From positions 67,055 to 131,054 of the forward strand of contig ML769523.1 in assembly GCA_009733575.1 (NCBI GenBank): a stretch of DNA of 64,000 nucleotides, given 5' to 3'. The notes below the pieces were generated by a model. That model was not told the origin of the DNA. It worked only from the letters and a program-made list of their open reading frames with translations, and did no database searches. Each line of letters begins with the position of its first letter. The first letter of the stretch is position 1. This DNA is from Gymnopus androsaceus JB14 (taxonomy: Eukaryota; Basidiomycota; Agaricomycetes; Agaricales; Omphalotaceae). Below, in pieces: positions 33,431 to 45,551 of the stretch. Made by a program: the position numbers and the translations under genes.

Positions 33431-34038
33431 ATATGCAGAATCATATCCAAGTCGCAACTAATTTTCCCTCATTTTTCCAAGGCCCTGCACACTATCTGTG
33501 TTTTCCTCCTAGCACATATGTTGCAGATTGTAACAGATATGGAATTGAGCTTTCATTTCAGTGACTTTTCCCAAGGTGCAATTTAGAGTACTTACACAGA
33601 TGTCATGTGCTTGGGTTCATCCCACTTTCTCCCTATATAGCCTACATCTCTATTTTCCCTGTATTATGTCAACATACTCAAGGTCTGGTCACTGTGAAAA
33701 ACAAGAAGCTCAATGTGAAGGGCTATGTAGGGCTAATAGATCAATAGTTAATATTAGTGATGGGGCAGGGCCGGGCCAGGCTCAGAAGTGATCATAAGTG
33801 CCCACAAGCACTTATCAATCACACATCTAGAGGTTAGTTATCCCAACAAAAAAAGACACTAGGGGGTAGATATACTCACAGAAGCCCTCAAACATATATC
33901 ACAAGTGATTGAGAGGTGAAATGAGTCTGTATTTCTATGTCCTAGCACCACATCTAGAACTCACTCAAATGCTATGTAGTCCTGTATAGTGCCGCTTAGT
34001 GCTGTACTTCACATAGTTAACCCCCCTACGACTGTACC
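33431..34038. other. Intergenic, one hairpin, no gene seen
   Basis: A strong hairpin lies at about 33789-33823: ATAAGTGC and GCACTTAT around a CCACAA loop, extended by GTGAT/ATCAC. It may be the end of a small repeat, but no partner was found. Nothing else supported. Confidence 0.45.
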
Positions 34039-34297
34039 GTTTCGAATGTAAGTTCAGTAACGCGTAACGCGGGGTGCTGAACTGGTGTAATTTCCATCTT
34101 CGTAACGCGTAACGTTAGCCTCCGAACTCGATTTTTCGGCGCATATAGGCCAAATTTGGCGGCTGGCTATGCCAGCCACTATAAATATGAACTCAACTGA
34201 ACTAAATTTGCAAATGTAACGCCACCTGACGGTGGCTGAACTATAAACTGAATAGGTCCAAGTAATGCATAACATCTAGTGAACTTAAATTCGAAAC
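34039..34297. mobile_element. MITE with GTTTCGAAT...ATTCGAAAC ends (259 bp)
   Basis: Left GTTTCGAATGTAAGTTCA and right TGAACTTAAATTCGAAAC form an 18-bp inverted repeat with one mismatch. The interior has two exact copies of GTAACGCGTAACG (34057-34069, 34102-34114). TA is directly right of the right end and 2 bp outside the left end, so the target duplication is unclear. Confidence 0.6.
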
Positions 34298-34686
34298 TAT
34301 ACAGTAGTTGGACATTTTCATTGTGACACTCTCAGCTTTTTGACACTAAACTTGTGTCCAAACTGAGGATGAGCTTAGTACTTCACTTTTCACACCAGTT
34401 TATTGAGTTAATCATACTTTATTTATAGTACTTATTTGATTAAGAGGTATTTAATAGAGTCTTTCAACACTAGACTTGTGTCCGAACAAAAAAAGAAAAA
34501 GCAAATAAGCTTCATGGTCACAGCAAGCTCAAGCAAAAAAGTTCAATTTCAATTTTCATATGCTGTATGAACCTCTTTGACCTCACAACACTCATGATAT
34601 ACATAATCCAGACATGTCAACATCCTGTGGTACCCAAATAAGTTCCACATCCATGGTGAGTTCAAGCTTGAGAAAGTTTGATTTCA

Positions 34687-34855
34687 CATCAGCAAAACCT
34701 GGGTGGTCCCATAGCAAGGTCCCCATCTGTTCAGAACTGGACAGTTCTATGACTGCTATGGATTGTATTGGAGCTTCTGTACAGTGCTGTAGAGCAACTC
34801 ATAGCAACTCATAGCAATCCATAGCAATCCATAGTTCACCCAGGTTTTGCTGATG
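34687..34855. mobile_element. CATCAG-family MITE, copy 2 (169 bp)
   Basis: Same size and nearly the same sequence as 17785-17953. The other arm of the inverted repeat shows the unoccupied site (GATTTCAATTTT); here it reads GATTTCA-element-CAATTTT, so CA was duplicated. Confidence 0.95.
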
Positions 34856-35003
34856 CAATTTTATATGCAGTATGAACCTCCTGGACCTCAGAATATCAAT
34901 CTATACATGATTCATGCATGGTAGCATACTCTGATACCCAAACAAGCACCATGTCCATGTTCACCAAATTCAAAGTCACCCAAAAGTAGATTTCCCTAAA
35001 TCA

Positions 35004-35291
35004 CATCAGCTAAACCTGGATAATTGCCATAGCTGTTATAGCAAGCCATAGCAAGCCATAGCAGCCATAGAACTATGAATTGCTATGAATTGCTATGGGA
35101 AGCTATGAGTTACTATGGACTTCCCAAATTATATTGCCTGTTGACAGATGTCATGCTCTATAGCAATCCCTAGCAGCCCATAGCAGTCCATAGCTCTGGA
35201 TAGATGGAGACCTTGCTATGGGTGCTATGGGTGCTATGAGTGCTGGATAGCACTATCCAGTGCTATCCACTTCACCCAGGTTTTGCTGATG
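35004..35291. mobile_element. CATCAG-family MITE, copy 3 (288 bp)
   Basis: Ends CATCAGCTAAACCTGG and CACCCAGGTTTTGCTGATG. Interior has many ATAGCA/TGCTATG words. The unoccupied arm reads CTAAATCAAAAGTAACC; here CTAAATCA-element-CAAAAGTAACC, again a CA duplication. Confidence 0.93.
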
Positions 35292-36025
35292 CAAAAGTAA
35301 CCTTTACTAAATTCAAAGTTCCCTAAAAGTCATCTTCACTATATCAAAAGTAACCTTCACTAAATTCAAAGTCACCAAATGTAACTTTTAGTTGATTCAG
35401 CATAATTTTCATTAAATTGACTGTCACCCAAGAGTAACCTTTTTGAAATTTAACATCACCCAAGTGTTACTTTTGTGAAATCCAGCATCACCTCAAGTGC
35501 TCATAATATGGAGATTGCTGGGATTTGGAAGGTTAGGTTAGGCTGGGTAAGGCTGGGTATGAAGTCTCAAGCCTGGCCTTGTAGATCATTGGTTCATATC
35601 ATATTAACTCATGTTAAACCACATTAAGGATGACTTGGAGTCTAGCATCAAAGAAAAATAACCAGTACAGCAAGTTGCACCCAGCTACTTGAATCTTGAT
35701 GTAATTTAAAAGTATGGATTTTGGCTGATAGTATCTACCTAAAGCTTGATTGCCTTGCTTTTTGCTATGGGATGGCAGTTGGTATTTCTGTATTGGTGTA
35801 TGGACAATCTTGTGGACTTGGAGTTTCTATATCATGGGTAAGTACTGAAAGCTTAAGTTACTTTAGGCACATCCCCTAGCATGGCTTGAGATGCTGAGCC
35901 CAGATGTGAGTAACATAATGAGGGTACATGCAGTTTTTATGTTTGTTGTAACAATTGAAACATAGGGTTACTTTAAATATATCACCCCAGTGTAACCTAA
36001 AAATGATCCAAAAGTAACCCAAAAG

Positions 36026-36629
36026 TGTCGTGACACGGTACAACTTTTCCATTTCCAATCACCCCTATTCATCACATGACCGTATTTGTTACTCATCATC
36101 AGCTGGACAGACTTTCGGAACATTGATCCCTTTATCTCCCTAGTTCTCATGATGCTCACATGGTATTATTGTTTTCATTTCTACTCCATCAATCCTTATT
36201 GTTAACATACTGAACGGACTCTTCAACTTCTTCTTGCTCCTGTCACATACTTATTGTTACACTCACCTAGTCCTTTCTCGCACTATTGTCTTTCTCCTTA
36301 TCACTATTGTCTTTATTGTTCTTTTACTCTTATTGTTACAAACAGTACTTATAGGACAGTAGGTAACACCTGGTTCCCTATCTCAACCTCTTGGTCATTG
36401 GGGACTAGGTTTGTATTCTGTACTCTGTACTCATGCAATAACTAACTCGGTCATTGGGGACTAGCTTGCCACCTTGATTATTGTGATTGGCCCTCTGTGC
36501 CATTGCTTTGTGTCTGAGATCATTATTTCCTTTTAGCGCTTTGTGCTTGTACTGCTCCTCTTTGACGCGAGGCTCTTTCCCGTCGCGTCTGTGCTTAGTC
36601 ATCGACTCCCTTCTGGTCTTGTCGCGACA
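36026..36629 (+). repeat. 5' LTR of gypsy-1
   Basis: Differs from the 3' LTR at about 11 of 604 positions with no indels; seven of the differences are CG in one copy versus TG or CA in the other. Confidence 0.96.
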
Positions 36630-37038
36630 TTAGGTCAAGATCTCTTACTTGTACCATCAGCAACTGTACTGTTGATCCTACGAGGAGTGGAAATCAGATT
36701 CACCTGATCTCCCACCTACACCTATCACCATGCCTTCCTTCGGAGTGAACATTGATTGCTCTAAAGCAATCCACGCCAACGATACTCAGGACAAGTGCGA
36801 CGTACACTTAAACAGCACCACCAAACACTGGGATCACTGCGACGAACATCCCTGCCCTAACTGACACAAGAGCCAACTATCAAGTGACTATGGTAGCTCC
36901 AGATATATACCAATTCCAAAACCAGTAGCCCCAACCAGAGTTGGACAATCATCGAATCCCATTAGCACCGTAACCTCTCCCACTATTGCAGAATCCTCAC
37001 AACTCCCATTTGCCCCAGCTAACGAACCAGAGGAAACC

Positions 37039-38154
37039 ATGTTGACACAAACACCTCAGGTCAATGCTGCACAGGTCAACAATATTCTGACCTTAATCCA
37101 ACAGCTAGCACAAAACCAGACAAGCTTGCAGAACACCGTCTCCACCATTGTCAAAAACACCAACACCAGCAAGGGTGTTGGCAAACCACAGAACTACGAT
37201 GGGAAACAAAGCAATGATGCTTGTCGTTTCTTAGCAGCATTTGAACTTTGGGCCCAGGGAATCCCTTTCTTTTCTGATGAAGAGAAGCTCATCAAATCCG
37301 CCATCTCTTTCCTTGAAGGGGAAGCCGCCATTTGGGCCACCCCCATCTCGGAAAACATCAGCCAGGTAAAGGCTGGCACCCAGGGTGTCACTCTCCTCTA
37401 CCCTGCCTGGAGCGATTTCAAAAATGCCTTTAAGGCTCGTTTTGAAACCACTGATGCCGCCGTGGACTCTAAGGAGGCCTTGAAGCATCTATACCAAGGC
37501 AGACAGACAGCTGCCAAGTATGCCTCTGCCTTCAAACAACATGCTTCATGTACCGGTTACTCTGATGCAGACTTACGAGACTGCTTTTATGAGCATTTGG
37601 CTGATCGTGTCAAAGATGGGTTGGTCAACTCAGTAAATGACACCAACACTCTCCAGGACCTCATCAAAGAGGCAGTCCGTATTGACAACCGACAAGTCAC
37701 CCGGGCCTTGGAAAAAGGCCAACACATTGTGGACTCCCCTTTCTCTGGATCCATTAACCCCACTCCATTCATGGCATCTGCAAGAGACCCCAATGCCATG
37801 GATGTAGATGTCACCACCACTACTCGACGATCCTCTGATGACTTCAACCGGATGATGAGGGGACGATGCTATGGCTGTGGATCCAAGGAACACCGCAAAG
37901 CTGAAGGGCACCATGAGCGAGACATCTGCAGCCACTGCGGACTTACAGGACATGTAGCTGCAGTCTGCCGCCGCAAGTTCCTCGGAATTCAAGTACAAAA
38001 ACCCCTTTGTGCAGCTGCTACTACTACTACCTTGGGATCCACTCCCACCATGTCAGTTGCAGCAACTCCAGACCTTACCAGTGTCCTCCAACAGTTGACT
38101 GCCAATCAACAAACATTGGCTGCCCAGATTGCTGAACTCCGCCAGAATTTTTAA
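37039..38154 (+). CDS. gypsy-1 gag
   Basis: Structural particle protein of the retrotransposon, 371 residues, intact. A retrotransposon gag core spans about residues 40-230 (KPQNYDGKQSNDACRFL ... WSDFKNAFKARF). Near the C-terminus the zinc knuckle CYGCGSKEHRKAEGHHERDIC is followed by CSHCGLTGHVAAVC, the latter a standard CCHC knuckle. Upstream, 36630-37038 is the leader; it contains another short open frame (from 36730) that could be a spliced or alternative N-terminus. The first ATG of the long frame was used. gag is followed 38 bp later by pol in another frame. Confidence 0.85.
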   Translation: MLTQTPQVNAAQVNNILTLIQQLAQNQTSLQNTVSTIVKNTNTSKGVGKPQNYDGKQSNDACRFLAAFELWAQGIPFFSDEEKLIKSAISFLEGEAAIWATPISENISQVKAGTQGVTLLYPAWSDFKNAFKARFETTDAAVDSKEALKHLYQGRQTAAKYASAFKQHASCTGYSDADLRDCFYEHLADRVKDGLVNSVNDTNTLQDLIKEAVRIDNRQVTRALEKGQHIVDSPFSGSINPTPFMASARDPNAMDVDVTTTTRRSSDDFNRMMRGRCYGCGSKEHRKAEGHHERDICSHCGLTGHVAAVCRRKFLGIQVQKPLCAAATTTTLGSTPTMSVAATPDLTSVLQQLTANQQTLAAQIAELRQNF

Positions 38155-38192
38155 AGTGGGAATCAGCTACCACTGCCGCCTGGTTCCCTGAG

Positions 38193-41100
38193 TTGTATAA
38201 TAAATCTTCCTCCATCTATGCTTCTACTATATCATGTACAATCGGCTCAATGAAATCGAATACCCCTTCTCATTTCCACGTACCGATTAAGTTGCAAGGA
38301 AGATTTAGAAATACAAACAGCGCAGCAATGATTGACTCCGGAGCAACAGGACTCTTCATAAACCAACACTTCGTTGAACAACACCATATCCAAACCCAAC
38401 AACTACCACATCCCATCACCCTCTATAACATCAATGGAACTCCTAACACAGCTGGTCAAACTACCCATTCTGTTTGACTCCTCTCCACCATAGACAAAAA
38501 CCAACCCCAACTACTTGAATACCTTGTCACCAATCTTGGAACAGAAAACATCATACTTGGACTCCCGTGGTTACGAAAGGTAAACCCTGACATCGATTGG
38601 AAACAAGGGAGGCTGTCCATTCCCCACTCTGGGAAGCCTGCACCAAAAGTAACCATTGAAAATGTACCTGAACCAAGAGAAACCAACATAGGTGGAACAA
38701 CGGAAAAACAGCTGGAACCCAATAATTGTGATACCAAGTGTTCAACACCTGATATTACACCCCCTGAAGATGTGGAACCAGCGGAGGAACCATGGGTATA
38801 CAACGAGGAAGGATCCCCTCTCTATCAGATAAATGGTAATTGCAAACACCGATGAGCTCTGCTACAAGCAGGGATTTTAGGACACGCCTCGGAAGAGCTA
38901 TGATGTGCTGCTGGATACACCTACTCTCAACAGTTGGCAGAGGCGACTAACAAAGACAAGCCCACTCAAACTTTTGAAGAAATGATTCCTGCCCCCTATC
39001 GGAAACATGCTAAAGTCTTCTCAGAAAAGGAATTCCGAATGCCTACCTGAACAGAAACCTTGGGATCATGCCATTGATCTGAAACCTGATGCCCCAGAAA
39101 ATATGCGCACCAAAATTTATCCTATGTCACCCAATGAACAGCAGGAGCTTGACCAGTTCCTAGAGGAAAATATGCACAAGGGATACATACAACCTTTGAA
39201 ATCACCCATGGCCTCCCCGGTCTTCTTTGTTAAAAAGAAAGATGGCAAACTCTGATTCGTGCAGGACTACCGACAACTTAACAAGTATACCATTAAGAAC
39301 CGATACCCACTTCCCCTAGTAGCCAACATCATTAACCATCTACGACATGCAAAAATATTCACTAAGTTTGATGTCAGATGGGGATACAACAATGTACAAA
39401 TCGAAGAAGGGCATGAATGGAAGGCAGCCTTTGCCACCAGTCAAGGACTCTTTGAACCACTGGTTATGTACTTCGGACTCACGAACTCCCCTGCCACCTT
39501 CCAAGCTCTGATGAATTCCATCTTTGTTGACCTAATTGCTGTGGGAAAGGTAGCAGTGTACCTGGACGACATCCTAATTTTCACAGAATCATTAGAGGAA
39601 CATCGGACACTAGTACATGAAGTCCTAAATCGACTTCAGGCACACGATCTATACCTACGACCAGAAAAGTGTGAATTTGAATGTTCCTCCATTGAATACC
39701 TAGGACTCATTATCAGTGAAGGAGAAGTTCGGATGGACCCAGTGAAAGTGGAAGCAGTACAAAACTGGCCTACTCCTTCATGCCTCCGTGATTTGCGAGG
39801 ATTTCTAGGATTCGCAAATTTCTACCAAAGGTTTATTGAAGGATTTGCAAAGAAAGCCTGACCACTTAACGACCTGACTTGGAAGGATATCCAATGGGAG
39901 TGGGGCACAGATCAGGAAGCTGCCTTCCAAATGTTGAAGGATGCATTTGTCTCAGCACCAATCCTAGTACTATGGGATCCAACTCGAGCAACGAGAATCG
40001 AGGTAGATGCATCTGGGTTTGCAACTGGAGGGACTCTTTCACAATTACAGGACAATGGACTTTGGCAACCCGTAGCATACCGCTCTGCTTCAATGGACCC
40101 AGCTGAGCGTAACTACAAAATCTACGATCGTGAAATGCTCGCAATCATCGAAGCACTTAAAGATTGGCGCAGCTTTCTAGAAGGACTTCCTGAACCATTC
40201 AAAATCATCACCGACCATCAGAACCTCGAATACTGGAAAACAGCTCAGGACCTCAGCCATAGACAGGCATGATGGGCCCTATGGCTTTCACGATTCCACT
40301 TTATGCTTAGACACCAAGCAGGGAAGTCCAACACACAAGCAGATGCACTTTCCCGTCTACCCCATCTACAAGTAACCGATGCAGAGGACAACCAGAAACA
40401 GACAGTTCCACGCCCAGAACACTTCATCCAAGCCACCACTCTATTCCAAAACCCCTTAGAAAAGTGCATCCAACAAGCAAGTGAACGAGAAGCAGAAGTC
40501 CTAGATGGGTTGCGACAACTAAAAGGACCACACAAACTTGTCGGAGGATTACCAGAATGGAAGGAGGAGGACAGCATCGTATTTTACCATGGACGTGTCT
40601 ATGTTCCACCAGACACGGAACTCTGCAGGGCAGTAACGAAACAATGCCATGATGCCCCAATGGCTGGACATCCTGGAAAGCATTGAACCTTAGAACTAAT
40701 GAGCCAACAATTCTGGTGGCCAGGCATACAAGCATTTGTGGACAAATACGTAGAAGGATGTGATACCTGTCAGCGAAAACGCCTCAACCCCCACGAGTCC
40801 ATGCCACTTCAACCCGTGCCAGTACCTGCAGGGCCTTGGCAAGACATTGGAGTCAACTTAATCGGGGAACTACCCATGACACAGGATGGCCACAATGCCA
40901 TTATCACTTTCACAGACCACTATACAAAAATGATACACTGCCTTCCAACTACAACCGTTCTCACTGCAGAAGGAGTTGCCGACTTCTACTATCAGGAAAT
41001 ATTCCGACTACATGGTATTCCCAGATGCTTCATTTCCGATTGAGGACCACAATTTGCAGCAGATGTCATGCGACAGCTGCTAAAACGTTTAGGAGTAGAA

Positions 41101-42329
41101 TCAGCCCTCACTACGGCCTACCACCCAGAAACCAATGGACAAACAGAACGAGCTAACCAGGAAATCGAACAGTACATCCGAATGTATGTAAGTCATCGAC
41201 AAGATGACTGGGACCGCCTACTCCCAACAGCGGAGTTTGTGATCAACTCTTGCGTACACTTTGCACACAATCGAGCACCGTTCGAGTTCTTTATGGATAT
41301 ACACCGGAATTTACAATCCCAATTGGTGTCTGGAAAGCATACCAATCTATTGACCAATGATTAGAACTCCTACGTCATGCTCAAGAGGATGCAGAAGCAG
41401 CCCTACGAATGAGCAAGCAACGGATGGCAGATCCTACTACACCAATTAGGTCTTCTGAAGTTGGACAACCAGTATGGCTCTCAGTCAACAATCTGAAGAT
41501 TAGACAAAAGAATGGAAAACTGGGAAGCAAACAGTTAGGCCCATTCGAAGTAACAGAACAGACAGGAACACATACATATCGACTAGCCCTCCCCACATGG
41601 ATGAAAATCCACAATAACATCCACATCAACCAGCTCTCACCCTGGAAAGGAAACGAAGTCAATAGTGTTCTCCCACCACCACATCAGGAAAAATGGTCTG
41701 GGCCAAGGATAGCCTAGGTAACCTAAGCCTCCTAGGTTACAGGGGCTGGACTTGGGATGGCCTAGGCAGCCTAGGCCTCCTAGGTTACCTAGGACTATCT
41801 CAGGCTGCCTGAGGTTTCCCCAGGTTTCCTCAGGTTTCCTCAGGTTTTCTCAGGTTTCTCAGGTTTTCTCAGGTTTTCTCAGGTTTTCTCAGGTGACTCA
41901 GGTTGTCAAAAGTCCACCCCCTAATTCCTAGGTCATCCTAAAGGAACCTAGGCAACCTAGGTGGCCTAGGTGGCCTAGGTGTCTTTGAGTTACCTTGAGG
42001 TTAACTTCAGGCCATCCAAGGCCCAAACAGTTTTTCCTGATGCACCGGAACCTGAGATAGTAGAAGGGGAGGAATTCTATGAAGTAGACGAGGTACTGGA
42101 TAGCCGCATATGGGGACAGTGGAAGAAACTACAATTCTTGGTACAATGGAAAGGATACGATGAAGGACATGACAGCTGGGAAAACAAAGAAGATGTAAAG
42201 GACACAAGTGGTGAAGCAATCGAGGAGTTTTACCAAGCTCACCCAAGTGCACCTCGAAAAATAGCGGCCTCCATATTCCACTCTCTACCATGGCAGTCTT
42301 ATGAGAACCTTACCGAGATTGCACAGTGA
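38193..42329 (+). pseudogene. gypsy-1 pol (protease, RT, RNase H, integrase, chromodomain), many TGA stops
   Basis: Protease: AAMIDSGATGLFINQHF near 38330. RT: KIFTKFDVRWGYNNVQI and VAVYLDDILIF (catalytic YLDD, about 39555). RNase H: RIEVDASGFATGG and IYDREMLAII. Integrase: [12 protein letters not shown], SDxGPQF and [13 protein letters not shown]. Chromodomain: FYEVDEVLDSR ... FLVQWKGYDEGHDSWEN (42080-42200). About ten in-frame stops (near 38475, 38854, 38901, 39049, 39254, 39860, 40270, 40684, 41041 and 41362) are all TGA, several at positions where the family has Arg (for example SD*GPQF). Two frame changes lie near 39030 and 41290. A MITE (41683-42042) separates integrase from chromodomain. 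Not functional. Confidence 0.92.
41683..42042. mobile_element. CATCAG-family MITE, CCTAGG-rich subtype, copy B (360 bp)
   Basis: Begins CATCAGGAAAAATGGTCTGG, ends GTTTTTCCTGATG, flanked by CA on both sides. Interior: CCTAGG words and a run of CAGGTTTTCT units (41830-41890). Removing the element and one CA joins the integrase tail to the chromodomain frame (PPP next to EPEIVEGEE). Confidence 0.93.
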
Positions 42330-42558
42330 AAAAGCAATTTCGCATCTGATCATCCACCTAATAACAATGGACAATGGTAGAAGGGCCAGATGAGCTGTCA
42401 CAAGGGAATTGGTGAACGATTGTAGAATCAAGATTGAATGACGTCGAAGAGCTGGTAGAAGAACTTCTAATGTGGAAAGATAACAATCGCAGTTCGGAAT
42501 CCCAATCTAGAAGGGTAATGCCAGAGTTGCTGGGAAATCAACTGTAGGAGGGGGGTAA

Positions 42559-43162
42559 TGTCGTGACATGGTACAACTTTTCCATTTCCAATCACCCCTA
42601 TTCATCACATGACCATATTTGTTACTCATCATCAGCTGGACAGACTTTCGGAACATTGATCCCTTTATCTCCCTAGTTCTCATGATGCTCACATGGTATT
42701 ATTGTTTTCATTTCTACTCCATCAATCCTTATTGTTAACATACTGAATGGACTCTTCAACTTCTTCTTGCTCCTGTCACATACTTATTGTTACACTCACC
42801 TAGTCCTTTCTCACACTATTGTCTTTCTCCTTATCACTATTGTCTTTATTGTTCTTTTACTCTTATTGTTACAAACAGTACTTATAGGACAATAGGTAAC
42901 ACCTGGTTCCCTATCTCAACCTCTTGGTCATTGAAGACTAGGTTCGTATTCTGTACTCTGTACTCATGCAATAACTAACTTGGTCATTGGGGACTAGCTT
43001 GCCACCTTGATTATTGTGATTGGCCCTCTGTGCCATTGCTTTGTGTCTGAGATCATTATTTCCTTTTAGCGCTTTGTGCTTGTACTGCTCCTCTTTGACG
43101 CGAGGCTCTTGCCCGTCGCGTCTGTGCTTAGTCATCGACTCCCTTCTGGTCTCGTCGCGACA
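42559..43162 (+). repeat. 3' LTR of gypsy-1
   Basis: Partner of 36026-36629, same length, directly preceded by a purine-rich tract. Confidence 0.96.
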
Positions 43163-43167
43163 AAAAG

Positions 43168-44149
43168 TAACCAAAAGTAACCTAAAGTAACGGTTACTTT
43201 GGGGTTATGCTAAAAGCTATAAAGGCCCTATTTGATTGCTATCATTGGAGAATCACTGCCATTGGTCCTCAAGAGTCTTTTACTTTTTTCCCTCCTTAAC
43301 TTGAAGATTGGCACAATGTAAAAAAGATGAAAATAGTTATATTTGACTACTACAAAGTATTCTACAACTTTTACATTACACAACTTAGTATCTTGGTGCT
43401 CATGCAACAGCCTAGAGAGAATGGCTTGAGTATGGAAGGGGAGGAGAGTATACAATTACTTAACTTACAAGTGGGTGAGTTAGGGATAATTCTATTAGAC
43501 AACCCTGTTGATTGAAAACAACCCTTTCTGAAGCTCTTTCAACCATTTTGTGCACATGTCATGCTGGAGTTTGCCCGAAACGCATGTCCCTCATTCTTGC
43601 TGGAGCTGCCACGTTGCATGGTTGAGTATGCTCTCATCCCTTTTGGATTCATCCTCGGAGCTGCTGCTGCCCCTAAATATCATGAGCATACTCTTCTGGG
43701 ACTCTTGTACTTGAGTCTCCTGATTGATAAAGATTCACCTACAAGACTCAAAAAACTCAGCCCATATTGCACGAAGAATTTTGGAGGCACTCTGCGGAGT
43801 AAACACCCAGTAAACACTGGTGCCAGGTGCGTATCTCGCTCTTCAGAGTTTCTTTACCTTCTCAAATCACTTCCTAGCTTGCTACTTTCCTTATACCTCC
43901 AGCTCTTACCTTGTTTAACCCACCAGGCATCTTATTGTGGTCACTATTCATCTTGCCATGTAATTGTTGGAGATTCATTCTACATGTAACATCCTCAGTA
44001 ATTCTTGCACTTCTATGCCAGTAGCTTCTTTATTGCTCTGCTCAGCCAGTACATTATTCATGGCCTTTTCTCACTAGTGATATTGCCATACTGGCGGGTC
44101 CGAGTCCTTACTTTACATGGTATGGTTTAGAGTATAATATGATATATTA
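43168..44149. other. Core of the foldback-like element, no gene supported
   Basis: Begins with CAAAAGTAACC-type short repeats, which continue the target of gypsy-1 (same words at 36005-36025). An open frame at 43561-43989 (142 codons, Leu-rich) has no recognised motif and no partner. A 37-bp segment (43489-43525) is found inverted at 47034-47070. Confidence 0.45.
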
Positions 44150-45009
44150 TGATGCTAGACTCCAAGTCATCCTTAATGTGCTTTAAAATGAGTTATCGTG
44201 ATATGAGCCAATGATCTACAAGGCCAGGCTTGAGACTTCATGCCCAGGTTTACCCAGCCTAACCTAATTCCAAATCCCAGCACTCTCCATAGTATGAGCA
44301 CTTGAGGTGATGCTGGACTTCACAAAAGTTACACTTGTGATGTGAAATCTCAAAAAGGCCACTCTTGGGTGATAGTGAATTGAATGAAAATTGTGCTGAA
44401 TCAACTAAGTTACATTTGGGTGACTTTGAATTTAGTAAAGGTTACCTTTGATGTAGTGAAGATTACTTTCAGGCAACTTTGAATTTAGTAAAGGTTGCTT
44501 TTGATTTAGTAAAATCTACTTATGGGTCCAGGGTAACTTTGAATTTAGTGAAGGTTACTTTTGATTTAGTGAATCTACTTTTGGGTGACTTTGAATTCAG
44601 TGAAGGACCAAGGTTACTTTGGATTTAGTGAAAGTTACTCTTGGGTGACTGTGAATTTGGTGAACATAGACATGGAGCTTGTTTGGGTATCAGAGTATGT
44701 TACCATGCATGAATCATGTATAGATTGATTATTATGAGGTCCAGGCAAGATCCAAAAGGCTCATACTGCATATGAAAATTGAAATCAAACTTTCTCAAGC
44801 CAACTTGAACTCACCATGGATGTGGAACTTATTTGAGTATCATAGGATGCTGCCATGTATAGATTATGTAAATCATGAGTGTTGTGAGGTCCAAGAGGTT
44901 CATATTGTATATAAAAATTGAAATTGAACTTTTTCACTTGAACTTGCTGTGACCATGGAGCTTATTTGGTTTTTGTTTTGTTCAGACACAAGTCTAGTGC
45001 TAAAAGACT
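44150..45009 (-). repeat. Right arm of the long inverted repeat
   Basis: Inverse of the left arm 34458-35650 without the two MITEs; serves as the empty-site reference for them. Confidence 0.85.
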
Positions 45010-45540
45010 ACTACAGATCTTTGTTATGCTGGATCCAATGCAGATTTAAGCCTGAAATCACAATATATCAGTTTAGTTGATTGAAATGCTTATAGCCTCA
45101 CTGACTTAAGAAAAGTCCTTCAGCAATTTGAATTGACACAAACCTTGAAGTACCTACTTCAGTATAACTGAACATTAAGAGGTTGTAGTAATCAGGGAAA
45201 AGCTGTGGCTGCCTCCAATTCCTGATCAGCTACTATCCAAGTGCTTGATGGAAGGTCCAGGGTTAATCACTTGAATCTTATAGATCACACACTTACAGAA
45301 TCTTTCACTGCTCAGTATGCAATCTAGAGAGATAGTGGTCACTGGTTGAAGTAAGAGCAAGGGCAAGGTTGGCAGTAATCACATGAAAATGGAAGTCATA
45401 AGTGCTTAGCTATTCAATACTATAATTTATTTGATATTTATAGTTACACAAGGTTATGCTAAATATGGCAATGCCATACTAGAGTAAATAAATGTTGAAA
45501 ATACACTGGGTGCTGCTGGGGTACATTGGGGTAACATTGA
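45010..45540. other. Intergenic, nothing recognised
   Basis: No open frame, repeat or motif that I could support between the foldback-like element and the minisatellite. Confidence 0.4.
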
Positions 45541-45551
45541 GGTGACCTTGG

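Larger units (their letters stand above)
34458..35650 (+). repeat. Left arm of the long inverted repeat
   Basis: From AGTCTTTCAACACTAGAC to GAGTCTAGCATCA. Carries two MITE insertions that the right arm lacks. Confidence 0.85.
36026..43162 (+). mobile_element. Ty3/gypsy chromovirus 'gypsy-1', complete but decayed
   Basis: LTRs 36026-36629 and 42559-43162, each 604 bp (TGTCGTGACA ... GTCGCGACA), flanked by the 5-bp duplication AAAAG (36021-36025, 43163-43167). Order gag, protease, RT, RNase H, integrase, chromodomain is that of chromoviruses. The purine tract AGGAGGGGGG lies just before the 3' LTR (about 42546-42555). A clear tRNA primer site was not recognised after the 5' LTR. Confidence 0.96.
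34458..45009. mobile_element. Long-inverted-repeat (foldback-like) element, invaded by gypsy-1 and MITEs
   Basis: Arms 34458-35650 and 44150-45009 are inverted copies. Subtracting gypsy-1 with its duplication and two MITEs from the left arm leaves about 2.9-3.0 kb with arms of about 0.73-0.86 kb. Arm sequences are rich in repeated TTTGGGTGACTTTGAATT/AAAGTAACC words. No transposase is recognised in the core (35651-36020 and 43168-44149). Confidence 0.75.

Noticed and set aside
43561..43989. 142-codon Leu-rich open frame
   Set aside because: No motif, no splice partner, lies in repeat DNA; mentioned only under the intergenic entry.
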